64,000 nucleotides of DNA from Labia minor (GCA_963082975.1 OY720348.1:68783719-68847718), one strand, 5' to 3'. Positions 43,491 to 56,000 are shown, counted from the stretch's first letter. Program-made: numbers and translations. Notes: generated by a model not told the origin, from the sequence alone.

Positions 43491-43920
43491 TATTAAACCG
43501 CTCGAAGGATTTTTTTTTGAAATTCACACCATAGATAATTTTTATAAAGAAAAATTGATCTGTATTGCCTTCAGTCTGGGAAAAAATCATCTTTATTAGT
43601 TTTTTCTTAATTTAAAATAGAAAATTTAAATGACGTCAGCAACTACATCATACAGCGCTTCCTTAAATACAAAATATTATAAATATAAATAAAATCAAAT
43701 TACGAAATATATATTATGATATATCCACAGGCCATACTTTTCAATCTTTTAGTGTATTAATAGGTATGTTTATGTTTTATGACTATTTTGTTTTATTTTC
43801 TGTTCTTTTAAATTATTTAAACTGCGGCTCGGTGAACCCGGTATTATTATTATCAGCCAAACCCGATAATAAGGAATAATTTTTTTAAAGACCAAGCGGC
43901 GGCTCAGTGAAATGTTATAA
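43490..43920 (+). mobile_element. HINE-B element
   Basis: Contains ATTAAACCGCTCG (shared with 56,250), the ATCATCTTTATTAGTTTTT block, CCACAGGCCATACTTTTC and two partial copies of the GCGGCTCGGTGAA hairpin end (about 43,823 and 43,898). Confidence 0.6.
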
Positions 43921-44570
43921 AATTATTCCGGTACAAAAACTAATTCTTTTTCTTTTGAAGATTATAAAACGATGATTAACCGGTTAATCCCAATATTTTT
44001 ATTTTTCTATATGCGACTAATTTAATTAATGACAAACCTCGGTATAAATCTTGAGACCGAATCTTTTTATTGTTTGTTTAATTAAACATTCTTTTATGGT
44101 TTGCCAAATAAAGCGCAATCGCTGCCTGACTAGTCACAACTTTTTAATTTTTAATTAAAAAAATATATGGATAGAGGCGAACATAAATTTTTAAAATAGG
44201 AACGCTGTTGATATTAAAAGTGTATTAAATAATCTTTATATAACAAATATTTAAGTCTTGTTTTTTTGTTTTTTTTTTTATTATCTCTAATTAATAGGAG
44301 TGGAATTACTTCCCGAGGCTTTACCAAGATTGTCATTAAAAAGCTGACCGGGGAATAGTTTTAATAAATTTATTTAAATTTTTCAAGACCTCCGAATAAA
44401 CTAATTAACTTTTTTTTTTTTTTCTGAAAAGGTCCAACTTCTCCAGCATTCCATAGATTCGAGGCGGGCAAACCTTCTCTCTCTCTCCCCCCTCCCTTCT
44501 ATTTCTCCCCCCCCCCACCTCCTCCCCCCGCCTCTTCATTCTTCTTTATGAGAATGTTTTTATTTATTTG
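43920..44570. other. A+T-rich region ending in a pyrimidine tract
   Basis: 44,470-44,535 is C/T-rich low complexity. No gene recognised. Confidence 0.5.
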
Positions 44571-45020
44571 AATGCAGAGTAAAAAAGGGAAATGGATTGC
44601 CGCTGCCTTTTTCTGCAGACGTGGAAATGAATGCCAGCAAAACATTGCCCCTAATTAAATGATTTTTGAAAAACGTTTGGCTGAAAGATGGCTCGATTTG
44701 TCACAGCCGTTTTCTGGGCTTCGAATTCAACTTTTACCTGCGCCGGGTATTTTGGGCATCAATAGCCTCAAAAGCACCGCCATGATAAATTGCCCCCTTT
44801 CCAGATGAAGGGGGCCAAATCATCGACAAACACAACACCTTTGTACACCGGAGACTTGTCACCGACTTCGTGACCCGCAAATCCAAGAACTGGTCCTTAA
44901 TGGACCCCCGAGCTGTGATCTCGCCGCTCCACCACTGATATTAACATATCGGAGGGCTGACAAATTCATTAAGCGAACCGAAACGTCTCAATTATGAAAC
45001 GCCCTAGGATTTTTTTTATC
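44570..45020. promoter_or_regulatory. Candidate conserved regulatory island
   Basis: Long complex block without repeats or domain-coding frames. It contains CCCTAATTAAATG (44,649) and ACAAATTCATTAAGCG (homeodomain-type cores), AGATGAAGGGGGCC and GACTTGTCACCGACTTCG. One of the clearest islands. Role inferred. Confidence 0.4.
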
Positions 45021-45251
45021 CAATGGGGTTGAGGGCAGTGGAAGGGGATTTCATTAATAAAAATAAACATATATAAACCCATAATTACAACCAATAATAA
45101 TAACATATATATAATTAAACAATTTATTTTTATTTTAAATATTAATAATAAATAATAATAAATATTATATATAATTATACAATAATAAATAAATTTAAAA
45201 TATAAATATAAATCTCGTTTCAATTCTTAATGAATTTAATTATATTATATC

Positions 45252-45392
45252 CCCTCTTCAGTGATTTAGTGGTTAGCACGACAGTCTACCACACTGAATA
45301 TTGAGAAATTCAATAATTAATAATTTCTCTTTAAAGATTTGGGTAAGATCCTAAAGTATCAGGGTATATCCGCAAATAATAATAATATATTA
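45252..45392 (+). mobile_element. tRNA-like SINE head with (AAT) end
   Basis: A-box-like TTTAGTGGTTAGCACGAC is followed by GTCTACCACACTG and a weak B box (GAAATTCAATA). The element ends at AAATAATAATAATAT. Only the head is convincing. Confidence 0.45.
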
Positions 45393-45394
45393 TA

Positions 45395-46560
45395 TACTAA
45401 ATTCAAAAGAAAATATTTTATTTTAAAATTAAAACTAAATGACTTCAATAATAACCAAAGAACATGGAGCCTGATGATGGATTTGACTGAAAACAATTGT
45501 GATCATATCCCAATTGTTATTTATTTATTTATTATTGTGTTGATTTAGAATTGAAAATTATTTCTTAAATATTTCACAAAAAAATGTAAAACCATGTAAA
45601 ACCAAAATTATGGAGAATTAAAAAGGCAAAAAAAAAATGCATAGATAGAAAAATTTTATTAAAAGGAATACAAAACAATCTCCAAAATCATATTTGAATA
45701 TTAAAGAATAATTTTGAAAAAAAAAATCATGAATTGAACAAGATGTTCATACAAGAGATATTATTATTATGATTATTATATATCAATGTTATCTTTTCAA
45801 AAAAGAACAAGTTTTCTAAATGAATTTTTTTTTTCTTGTCAGATATTCAAAGAAAAATTAAGAGAAAATTATTTTTAAGATGCGGGTAGTGATTCAAAAA
45901 AAAAAAAAAAAAAAAAAAAAATTCCCTTCAGCCTATGAAATGATATTCTCAATAATACCCACAAATGATTTTGTTGATTATATCTCTTTTCAATTTTTTT
46001 TTCAAAATTGACCCTATTTTATGATTTATTAAATTCAACTAAATTACCCCTTAATTGAAGATATAAAATAGAATTTGTCTCTTTATTATTTAATTGAATT
46101 TAAAAAAAAAAAATAAAATAAAATAAAAATAAATTTTGAAGGGTAGTTGACTCCCCTGTCCACATCCCTTCCATCAGCCCCATTTCCCATCCAACCAACA
46201 GATTTCCGATTGTAACTAATTCCAGTTCCGAAATGCATATGTGGGGCTGCATTCAACCTCGAATTATCATTTAACTAATAATAAATTTGTATAAAATTTA
46301 GTAATATTCTTATAATATGTTGTGCAAATAAAAATGACCGTTTAAAAAGAAACTTGAATAATAATTTAGGTATCGTTTTCTTCTCTCTGCTCTGAATTTG
46401 CATAACACCCCTGAATTAGCATGTGCAAGAGCATATATGCATCTTTTATTACGCGATTAATAGAAACAATGTTTCTTATCTATAAATGTTGGATTACTTT
46501 TTTTTCTATAGAAAAAGGGTTAAAAAAAATAAAAAATAGGTTTTATAGGCTAATAGAGCT
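45395..46560. other. A+T-rich region with poly(A) tract; short complex block
   Basis: A poly(A) run lies at about 45,896-45,920. 46,140-46,270 is a C-rich complex block. Nothing identified. Confidence 0.5.
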
Positions 46561-46885
46561 AAATATTTGTTCAGATAACAATTCAGCACGAGGGGTTGGA
46601 TTGATTCAGGGATTAGCATCTGTGGGGTCTAAGCACCTTAAGCTCTTTTGGGGGATGCTAGGCCATCTGTCTTTTGTTCACTCGCCTGCGAAAACCCACC
46701 CCCAAATAACAGCTTCTACAAACCAACAATTCTTGTCAATAACATGACGAGAAAAACATTTGCCCGAGCCAATTTTAGCACTTGTCCTGTTTATATCAAA
46801 CAACGAATTACATCCACCTTCTTGCTGAACGGTTCATTCTACCCTCTGACTTTCCCCTACCACCCCTATAATAAATTACTAAATA
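46560..46885. promoter_or_regulatory. Candidate conserved island
   Basis: Complex block with GGATTGATTCAGGGATTAGC (near 46,598; GGATTA is an Otx/Bicoid-type core) and no recognisable coding. Role inferred. Confidence 0.3.
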
Positions 46886-46910
46886 CATAATCTATTTTAT
46901 TTTCATTTAT

Positions 46911-47665
46911 TGACTATTATTCTGTGATTTTAATGTTATTTTGATTAAAAATTAATTATTAATTAATATACTTAATTTAATTTAAATTTTTAGTTCCAAA
47001 TTACATATACCTATACTATGTTTCAATAGTATACATTTTGGAGTTATTTTGTCAAATGAAAATCAAAATTTGTCATCAATTTCAGAAATATTCACTAAAT
47101 TAAATAATATTTGGATTAATTATAATATTAAATAAATTATATATATATTATTGACTATTATTCTGTGATTTTAATGTTATTTTGATTAAAAATTAATTAT
47201 TAATTAATTTACTTAATTTAATTTCAATTTTTAATTCCACATACCTATACTATGTTTCAACAGTATACATTTGGGGTTATTTTGTCAAATGAAAATAAAA
47301 ATTTGTCATCAATTTCAGAAATATTCACTAAATTAAATAATATTTTGATTAATTATAATATTAAATAAATTATATATATATATATTATTGACTATTATTC
47401 TGTGATTTTAATGTTATTTTGATTAAAAATTAATTATTAATTAATTTACTTAATTTAATTTAAATTTTTAATTCCACATACCTATACTATGTTTCAACAG
47501 TAAACATTTGGGGTTATTTTGTCAAATGAAAATAAAAATTTGTCATCAATTTCAGAAATATTCACTAAATTAAATAATATTTTGATTAAAAATTAATTTT
47601 TAATTAATTTACTTAATTTAATTTAAATTTTTAATTCAAAATTACATATACCTATACTATGTACC
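46911..47665 (+). repeat. Tandem repeat, about 239-bp unit x 3.1
   Basis: Units start at TGACTATTATTCTGTG (46,911; 47,152; 47,389), with periods of 241 and 237 bp. They share CCTATACTATGTTTCAACAG and TTTGTCATCAATTTCAGAAA. A partial fourth unit begins near 47,580. The difference in period lies partly in a (TA)n tract. Confidence 0.9.
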
Positions 47666-47669
47666 AATA

Positions 47670-48408
47670 CAACTTATTTTTATATTTATACATATAAATA
47701 TATATAATTTAAATATTTATAGAGTTATTGTTTCTAAAAAAATAAATTAAATTCAAATTATTCCTAATTTTTTTTTTATGAATATTTATAAATACAGTAC
47801 TATCAAATAATCAATTAATTATAATATTAAATATCTTAATTAAATTAAAACTATTAATTTAATTATTAATACGATAATTGTTATTTCAAACAAAAACAAA
47901 AAAAAATTGTTTATGATTATTATGATGATAATGCTGATGATGATGATGTTGATGATTATTTTATTTATTTATTTATTTATTATTTTAACCATGTTTCTGT
48001 TGAATAAGAATGATCTTAAGAAAGTCAAGTTTATTCCCAAAAGATGATAATTAGCCATGGGTTCCGTTTTGAAAATTAAGGCCTTCATTAATGGTGAAGT
48101 CAATTTCAAAACATATTCACTCTGCAGCTGGATGGTCGTTATTTTTTATGTCCTACCCATCCAGCAACTTCAAAAACTAATAAATTATTCGATTCATTGG
48201 ATTTTGTCATATTTTGTTATTTTATTACTAATATATGTGTGCCAGTGTGGTTTCAAATTTAATTTCCTTTTAATTTTATAAATATATATATATATATAAA
48301 ATTTATTTTTTATTTTTCATTCATTGAATTTCAAATGAAAATATATGAAATCATTTTTCTATGTTTCGGCAAATTATTTTATAATAAAATCATATCTTTA
48401 TGATAGAA

Positions 48409-48420
<12 letters not shown>
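47670..48420. other. A+T-rich DNA with GAT-rich microsatellite and a short complex block
   Basis: (GATGAT)n-like sequence lies at 47,925-47,960. 48,040-48,170 is more complex and unassigned. A (TA)n tract lies at 48,408-48,440. Confidence 0.5.
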
Positions 48421-48441
<21 letters not shown>

Positions 48442-48442
<1 letters not shown>

Positions 48443-48897
48443 GAGGGTGGGGTGAAAAATTTCCGACCTGACCAAGAAAAACGATGTTTATAAATTTTTT
48501 TTTGCTTTATTTTTCAACATTCAAGATAGCTGAAACCTGTACGATGTCAGCTGAGTGTGTATGAAATATTTTGCACAACCCTTTGAACATGGAAAAGCTG
48601 TGTGCAACGTAGGTGCCGCGTTTGCTAACGTCAGACCAAAAACTGCTTCGAAAAACCATTTCTACCGACAATTTGGCGCTGTAGGCGTAATCCAAAACGA
48701 ATTTTGGCGTCGATTCATAATTGTTGATGAGACTTAAATTAGATTAATTAATTAATTAAGTTAAATACCTAAATTAGAACACCGTTATGAGAAATGTATC
48801 AGTGTTAATGGAGATTATGTTGAAAAATAAAGCAAAAAAAAAAATTTAAAAACATCGTTTTTCTTGGTCAGGTCGGAAACTTTTCACCCCACCCTTG
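48442..48897 (+). mobile_element. Deletion-derivative mariner with 48-bp inverted ends
   Basis: The inverted ends are nearly identical (CGAGGGTGGGGTGAAAAATT on the left) and are flanked by TA (48,440-48,441 and 48,898-48,899). Inside, frame pieces read MEKLCAT, stop, VPRLLTSDQKLLRK, then RRFIIVDET (the block with a mariner catalytic aspartate), and after a deletion RYEKCISVNGDYVEK with a stop. The element lacks most of the transposase, so it could move only with help from a full-length relative. Subfamily differs from those at 13,140 and 14,022. Confidence 0.85.
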
Positions 48898-49069
48898 TAT
48901 ATAAATGTATTCATCTTATAGATAAATAAATAAATTTGTAAAAAATAAAAATAAAAATTTATGGATCATTTTTTTAATTACATACTAAATATATTAGTTA
49001 ATCATTTTATTAGATTTTATTTTTATTGAATTTTATAAATCTAATTAGTATTATTAATTGAACTGACTA

Positions 49070-49460
49070 CATAATCCATGACCGGATAATTATAGCGCAT
49101 CATTACTACATATAATTGACATAAATAGAGCCATCATCCGGATAGCATTTGGTACAATACGTATTATTTGCACCCTGTGAGTTTTTGTGTTCAACGATGG
49201 ACATGATACTCTTTTGTTTAATGAGTGCCGGTGATTTATGGTTAGGTCAGCAAAAGAATGTTTTGTTTTTTTTTTGTTTTTTTTATTTTAAGTTCACAAA
49301 TTTGTGATATTGATGGTCAAGGAACTTCTTTAAGTTTTAACAATGGATGCTGGAAATGAATCATTGCCACACCATCCCTTTGTTTACAATATAATCAAGA
49401 AACAAAAAAATATAGATTTGTCATCATGTCACATTTGGGATTGTACTGATTTGGAAATGA
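49070..49460. promoter_or_regulatory. Candidate conserved island
   Basis: Two complex stretches (49,070-49,250; 49,310-49,450) around a T-run. They contain CATAATCCATGACC, TTTGCACCCTGTG and AACAATGGATGC. No coding. Role inferred. Confidence 0.3.
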
Positions 49461-49489
49461 ATGAGAAGGGTTTTTCGAATTCCCATAGA

Positions 49490-49970
49490 ATGCTATTAAA
49501 TAAATAAAAAAATTATTATTTTAAAAATCAATTTAAAAAGATATATATATATATATATATTGTTTTATTAAAACAGTACAATATTATATATAAATATATA
49601 CTATAAAAAGTAGCGGTCTTGGATCAAAAAAATCAAGATAAAGGTTGAAAAAAATCTGTTCTACTGATTATAGAACACCTTTACTCCGCTTGTAAGATGA
49701 AGGTTATTATTTAAAATAAATAAATGACAAAATAGAGGAAACAATTTCAAATTATTTAAAAGAAAATAAATTAAAAAAAATAGACATAAAACATACACCC
49801 CTTAAACGTACGTATTAATGCACTGAATGACAGAAAAGTATGGCCTGTGTATATAACATGATATATATTTGGTAATTAGATTACAAAATATTATTAAAAT
49901 AAATATTTTTAATTTTATTTTATTTATAATCTTTTGTATTTAAGGAAGCGCTGTCCGGCGTTGACCGGCG
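49490..49970. repeat. Inverted duplication, left arm (SINE fragment, TA tract, HINE-B)
   Basis: From ATGCTATTAAAT (49,490) through (TA)n, the SINE body (AGTAGCGGTCTTGGATC, 49,608-49,690) and a minus-strand HINE-B (49,690-49,968), the sequence matches 57,013-56,393 in reverse complement. A block corresponding to about 56,655-56,775 is missing here. Confidence 0.65.
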
Positions 49971-49978
49971 CCTTTTTT

Positions 49979-50368
49979 ACTATCTCGTAAGAGATCACGA
50001 AAATTTTCGATGTTGAGATTTTGATGTATTTATACGTTTTAAAGGTTCCTGAATCATTTTCACTAAGGTTAAGAAAAATGTCTGTGTGTGTTTGTGTATG
50101 TGTGTGTGTGTAGTCAAGATTACGCAAAAACGGTTTGAGCTAGAATGATGAAATTTGGTACATGAGCATTATTCAAAATTCGTAGTTTTCTATCAACTTT
50201 TGAGAAATGTAGCTCAACTGGAAGAGAGTCATTACTTACAACGTTTTGATTTTTACTATCTCGCCAGAGATAGTATTGCGATCACGAAAATTTTCGATGT
50301 TGAGATTTTGATGTTTTTATACGTTTTGAAGGTTCCTGAATCATTTTCACTAAGGTTGAGAAAAATGT

Positions 50369-50401
<33 letters not shown>

Positions 50402-50949
50402 GACAAGATTACGCAAAAACGGTTTGAGCTAGAATGATGAAATTTGGTACATGGACATTATTCAAAATTCATAGTTTTCTATCAACTTTTGAGAAATGAT
50501 ACGGAAAAAGATTACGGAAAAACGGTTTGAGCTAGAATGATGAAATTTGGTACATGAGCATTATTTAAAATTTATAGTTTTCTATCAACTTTTGAGAAAT
50601 GTAGCTCAACCGGAAGAGGGTCATTACCTACAACGTTTTGATTTTTTTTCCTCTAAAGTGACCGTAAAAATAAAGATATATGTTTGATAATTTTTCACAT
50701 GATTAATAATTGTATAAAACTACTATATATAGAATTTCAGCTTGATTGATTCGCTGAAATTACCAGAATTAATTTTTTAACACTGCAAATCTCACGCGCC
50801 AACACGTGACGTGGTGCCATCAACAAAAAGCCAAACATGCGCTGGTTTAATATTTATTATTTATAATTAATTAAATTTAATTTAAATATAATATATTATG
50901 TTATTTAATCCAATTCAAATTGCGAGATGGTCGAGTGGAGACACTCCAG
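49979..50949 (+). mobile_element. Two HINE-A elements in tandem
   Basis: The first (49,979-50,251) stops at the TTTTGATTTTT block. The second (50,254-50,949) is full length with 5' palindrome ACTATCTC-GCCA-GAGATAGT, (GT)n, an internal duplication of the GGTTTGAGCTAGAATGATG block (50,420 and 50,527), and the 3' end GCGAGATGGTCGAGTGGAGA with ACTCCAG. Non-coding. Confidence 0.7.
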
Positions 50950-51284
50950 CTAATTTTTATTATTAACATTTCTATTTTATATCCAACAAGGCTGCACCTA
51001 TACAGATCGATTTTTCTTTATAAATATTATCTATGGTGTGAATTTCAAAAAATCCTTATATATAGGTATATATATATATATACTATTATAATAAGATTAG
51101 ATATATATATAAATTATAAATTAATATAGTTATAATGTAACTATTCTATCTATTTATTGGTACTCAAAAGCTTTAGGCCACAATAAGCACACAATCTCAA
51201 TTGCTTTATATTTGCTTTCAGAATGTCAGTTTATTGAATATTAAACAAATTGGCAGTTGTTAACGCAAAATATTCAGAACTAAA

Positions 51285-51730
51285 CAATAAAAAAACTGTT
51301 AAGAATTGCAAATTTGATATTTTACTCTGTAGCCTGAAAATAATGGTGAAAATTTTGAAAATAGTAGTTATTCTAGATTCTTCTTTACATTCTATTTATA
51401 CGAGTACAAGCCCATTTGGCTATTATTATTATAAAACATACACCCCTTAAACGTACGTATTAATGCACCGAATGACAGAAAAGTATGCCCTGTGGATAGA
51501 ACATAATATATATTTCATAATTGGATTACAAAATATTATTAAAATAAATATTTTGAATTTTATTTTATTTGTATTCTTTAAAAAAACTGTTATCGAATTG
51601 CTAATTTGATATTTTAATCTGTATCCTGAAAATATGGTGCAAATTTTGAAAATAGTAGTTATTCTAAATTCTTCTTTACATTCTTTTTGGTTATTATTAT
51701 TATTATTATTATTATTTACGAATTTACAAT
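51285..51730. repeat. HINE-B fragment between direct repeats of about 145 bp
   Basis: The segments 51,285-51,440 and 51,583-51,725 are near-identical (GAAAATAGTAGTTATTCTA shared). Between them lies a minus-strand HINE-B piece with CACCCCTTAAACGTACG and AAAGTATGCCCTGTGG (51,425-51,582). Confidence 0.7.
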
Positions 51731-51734
51731 TCAA

Positions 51735-52330
51735 TGGTTTGAGGGAATCAAACAGAAGATATAGGCATCTGTCTCTTTATAAAGGTAACGAAAATTAAAT
51801 TTTTTGATTTCATTAAGATTTTGAATATTGTTTCAAGCAGTATTTCTCAAATTCATTTGAATTTACAGTATTATTTTAATTTTTCTTTTTTCATTAACTA
51901 TTCTGTTTATGTTTTCGAAATCAAAATTCATTGAATCTTATGGACAAGAAAAAAAAGTGATGAGACAAGGTTTTGTTTAATGACAGTGTACATGTGTTGT
52001 TTTAATTTTTTTTTTTTTTTTTTTTTAGGTGGACTTTTTTTTGTACTCATGTAGAATGTTGGACAGGTTATTGTTTGACTAGTTTGATATCTTGTAATTA
52101 ACAATTTTTTCTATATTCGTATATACTATCATGATATCTGAGTTAATCTCCAAATTGACACGAATAATCATTAACTTTCATGGTACATACTTTTGGACAA
52201 GTTGATGTTTTTTTTATTGTGAAACATGACAATTGATATCTCTTCATTCTAGTCGGTCTGGCATAAAATTTGAAATAGAAAATTAAATAGAATAAATATG
52301 GATCTATTTTTATTTAAATGGTGATATTTC
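51735..52330. other. A+T-rich DNA with T-tract
   Basis: T-run of about 20 near 52,008. No gene recognised. Confidence 0.5.
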
Positions 52331-52334
52331 AAAA

Positions 52335-52550
52335 CAAATACTGGCCAGCTGGAAGGGAAGCGGTCTTTTGTTAAAATTTGCAACGAGAGATGGATTAGGA
52401 ACGGGCGGCCGTGTGAAAAGGGACCGGGACTACGGCACTATGTAAATATTTTGCTAGTATGGAGCTTGGACAAAAGACTAACGGCAATCGGTGCAGTCCG
52501 CTACAATCAAGTAGTTTGTTTGCAAATATTTGGAAACCTACACCTACCTT
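52335..52550. promoter_or_regulatory. Candidate conserved island
   Basis: Complex GC-richer block with GGATTAGGAACGGGCGGCC and no coding domain, ending at a T-run (52,551-52,576). An (AAAT)n tract lies near 52,665-52,694. Role inferred. Confidence 0.3.
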
Positions 52551-52662
52551 TTTTTTTTTTTTTTTTTTTTTTTTTTGTTTTCATTAAATTCATTTTAGAA
52601 TTTGAAAAGGAAGCAAGGATTACAACAGCCAAAGATATCCAATTGAATAGTTTCCGTTTTGA

Positions 52663-52693
<31 letters not shown>

Positions 52694-52933
52694 ATATAAA
52701 ATATCCTTAGTAAAGCAAATACACAATTCGGGTCTCTGTGACATTAATGGCGGGAAGTGGATTTTTTCACTTTGTTAGAGCGACAAATTTTAGGGTATGG
52801 TTGGTTTAATAGGCTTATTACAACCTTTTGGGGATGGGCGGAGACTATTTTTTCAGGAAAATTATTTTTCATTTTAATTCTTTCTTTCTTTTTCATTAAA
52901 TTTATTATATGTTTTTTGTATAGTATGAATTTT

Positions 52934-53799
52934 TACTATCTAGTCATTGCGATCGAGATTTTTATGTTTTTATACGTTTCAAGGTTCCTGAATCATTTTC
53001 ACTACGGTTGAGAAAAAGGTCTCTGTGTGTGTGTGTGTGTATGTAGACAAGATTACACAAAAACGGTTTGAGTCATAAAATTTGGTACATGGGCATTATT
53101 CAAAATTTGTAGTTTTGAGAAATCAAGATCAACCGGAAGTGGGTCATTACCTACCAAGTTTTGATTTTTTCATCTAAAGTGACCGTAAAAATAAAGCTCT
53201 ATGTTTGATAGTTTTTAACATGATTAAAAAAAAAAAAATTGTATAAAACTACTATACATAGAATTTCAGCATGATTGAATCGCTGAAAGTACCGGAATTA
53301 ATTTTTTTGAATTTTAACTTAAAAAATGTAGGTAAAGGTTTTAAATTTATATTTAATATATGTAGACAAGATTACTCAAAAACGGTTTGAGCTAGAATCA
53401 TGAAATTTGGTATACGCGCATTAGTCAAAATTTGTAGTTTTCTATTAACTTTTGAGAAATGTAGCTCAACCGGAGAGGGTTCATTACCTACCACGTTTTG
53501 ATTTTTTTTCCTCTAAAGTGACCGTAAAAATAAAGATCTATGTTTGATAGTTTTACACATAATTAAAAATTGTATAAAACTGCTATATATAGAATTTCAG
53601 CTTGATTGAATCGCTGAAAGTACCAGAAATAACTTTTTAACACTGCAAATCACGCGCCAGCACGAGCGTGATGCTATCAACAAAGAACCAAACACGCGCT
53701 GGTTTAATAAATATTATTAATTAAATTTAATTGAAATATAATATATTATGTTATTTAATCCAATTCAAATTGCGAGATAGTCGAGTGAAGACACTCCAG
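52934..53799 (+). mobile_element. Two partial HINE-A elements in tandem
   Basis: The first (52,934-53,320) has a damaged 5' end and loses its 3' end. The second (53,362-53,799) starts at GTAGACAAGATTACTC and has the full 3' end with AGTCGAGTGAAGACACTCCAG-type hairpin. Confidence 0.7.
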
Positions 53800-54304
53800 C
53801 TTTTTTATATTATAATTTGGAATGTATGATTTTTGGCAGATGGACATGATTCTTGGATGTGGTTTTTGGCAGCAGCAACCACATTCCTCCACCCTTCCTA
53901 TAACTAGATAATGATTCCAATAAAGATGTGTCGCAGGAATTATTTAAGCCGGGAAGGACTCTTATTCATTAATTTTTAATGATTTATTAATAAATATACA
54001 ATACAATTATGGAAAATTAAGTTATAATTCTAATAAGAAATCAAAATATTTTTGAAAATATTATTAGTTAAATTTAGGTACTATCCTCAAAAATAATTTT
54101 AATGATCAATCTATTTGTATTAAATCTTTATATATATATATATATATAGTATTTTATTTATAAAAGAACCCTTATTTTATTTCATATATCAAAAATACAA
54201 TCAAATTATTTCATGAAAATTTGTTTAGATTCAATAGAATGGAAATATTTTTTTTTCTTTCAAAGGGTGAAATTAAGTGTGAAAACAATCCTGAATCAAA
54301 AAAA

Positions 54305-54335
<31 letters not shown>

Positions 54336-54540
54336 CCAACCAACCATTTCAAGATTTGAGTATTGAAAGAATTGATTTCTTAGCAATCTATAGAAGGGTT
54401 GTTTTTCTTTCCATTTTCATTTGCTTTGCCTGAATCCGAGAGGGGAGCAAGGAACGTTTCTGCTTTCAACTTTTTAAGAATAGATTATTATTAGTTGGTT
54501 ACATTTGCAAAGTGTTGGCTAATCAACCCTCCCCCCTGAC
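53800..54540. other. A+T-rich DNA with TA microsatellites
   Basis: (TA)n near 54,130 and 54,310-54,335. No gene recognised. Confidence 0.5.
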
Positions 54541-54579
54541 CCCACCCCTTCCCACCCATTCTGATTCGACAATTGGGCA

Positions 54580-55260
54580 TCCACTTTGAATGAACGAGGA
54601 TTGTTCTTTTCGGGAAACGAGATAATTTTAATTGTAAATATTTTCGCCCGCCTTTTTTTTTTTTTTGGAACCGTTTGAAAAGATTAAATCTTGTGATTAT
54701 TTAAGGCGGTCCGCTTGTAAAGCGATTTATTCAGGGGCTGGCATAAATTAGCAATGGTGAGCTTTCACAGCGAACCTGATGAGTTTATTGATAGAAATAT
54801 TTATCGAGATCTCAAGGGTTGCTTTCCATGGCATATGCTTTCAGAAGGGGAGTGGATTTTAGGGGAGAGTTCTTTATTCGGAGTTCCCGCTCCGTAAAGA
54901 CCAGTTAATCAGAAATTTGACACCCAAGTTTTCAGCGGTCGCAGAAACGCACAATTTAATCGTCATTTTAATAGCATGGAGGGTACGATGATGGTTATCA
55001 GTGGAGATTTGGAGCCAGATAAGCCGATAGGATGAGGAGGGCGGTGATGTGACCACAACAATCATCAGATAGCGGAACAAAAATCCATGTTAGCATTCTG
55101 AGGTTCTCGGTTGTCTGGAAGGGCAAATGAATCGTTGGGATTCAATTGGAAATGGATAGGCTTCCACTTTGCATTGGGAACCGTTTGAAATTACCAATCC
55201 ATATCAAACTGACATCATAGCTTTTGCTGGATTGTTATTTTGTTTTTGTTTGTTGAGAAG
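54580..55260. promoter_or_regulatory. Candidate conserved regulatory island, longest in the window
   Basis: About 650 bp of complex, repeat-free sequence. It contains GCATAAATTAGCAATGGTG, AGTTTATTGATAGAAATATT and GGGAACCGTTTGAAAT-type blocks, the last similar to GGAACCGTTTGAAAAG near 54,667. No domain-coding frame. Regulatory role inferred. Confidence 0.4.
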
Positions 55261-55411
55261 GATTACGATTTCTTAAAACCATCCCCAAATTTTGAAATGA
55301 AAGGAATAAGGAAAGTTGGAGTTGAATTTGAATTATAATAAGCAGTAATAATTATGAGAGATATTATGTAGTAGAGGTTCATAGTACTGTGAATTAAAGA
55401 AAAAAAATTAG

Positions 55412-56000
55412 CTGGAGGGTCTCCACTCGACTATCTCGCAATTTGATTTGGATTAAATAACATAATATATTATATTTAAATTAAATTGAATTAATTATAA
55501 ATTATAAATTAAAATTAATAAATAATATTTATTAAACCAGCGCATGTTTGGCCCTTTGTTGATGGCACCACGTCACGTGTTGGCGCGTGAGATTTGCAGT
55601 GTTAAAAAATTAATTCTGGTACTTTCAGCGATTCAATCAAGCTGAAATTCTATATATAGCATTTTTATACAATTTTTAATCATGTGAAAAATTATCAAAC
55701 ATATATGTTTATTTTTACGGTCACTTTAGAGGAAAAAAAAATCAAAACGTTGTAGGTAAGGACCCTCTTCCGGTTGAGCTACATTTCTCAGAAGTTGATA
55801 GAAAAATATGAATTTGGAATAATGCCCATGTACCAAATTTCATCATTCTAGCTCAAACCGTTTTTGCGTAATCTTGGTTACATACATACACACATTCACA
55901 CACACACAGACATTTTTCTCAACCTTAGTGAAAATGATTCAGGAACCTTCAAAACGTATAATCTTCTTAGGTATTATAGAAGTATGTCTCTGATTGAAAA
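55412..56000 (-). mobile_element. HINE-A element with alternative 5' end
   Basis: The 3' terminus (CTGGAGGGTCTCCACTCGAC) starts at 55,412. The element runs to CCTTCAAAACGTATAATCTT, then CTTAGGTATTATAGAAGTAT instead of the usual palindromic 5' end. The copy at 63,565 has exactly the same alternative end. Confidence 0.7.

Noticed and set aside
45252-45320. Intact tRNA gene
   Set aside because: Good A box but weak B box and no acceptor-stem pairing that I can see; best explained as a SINE head.
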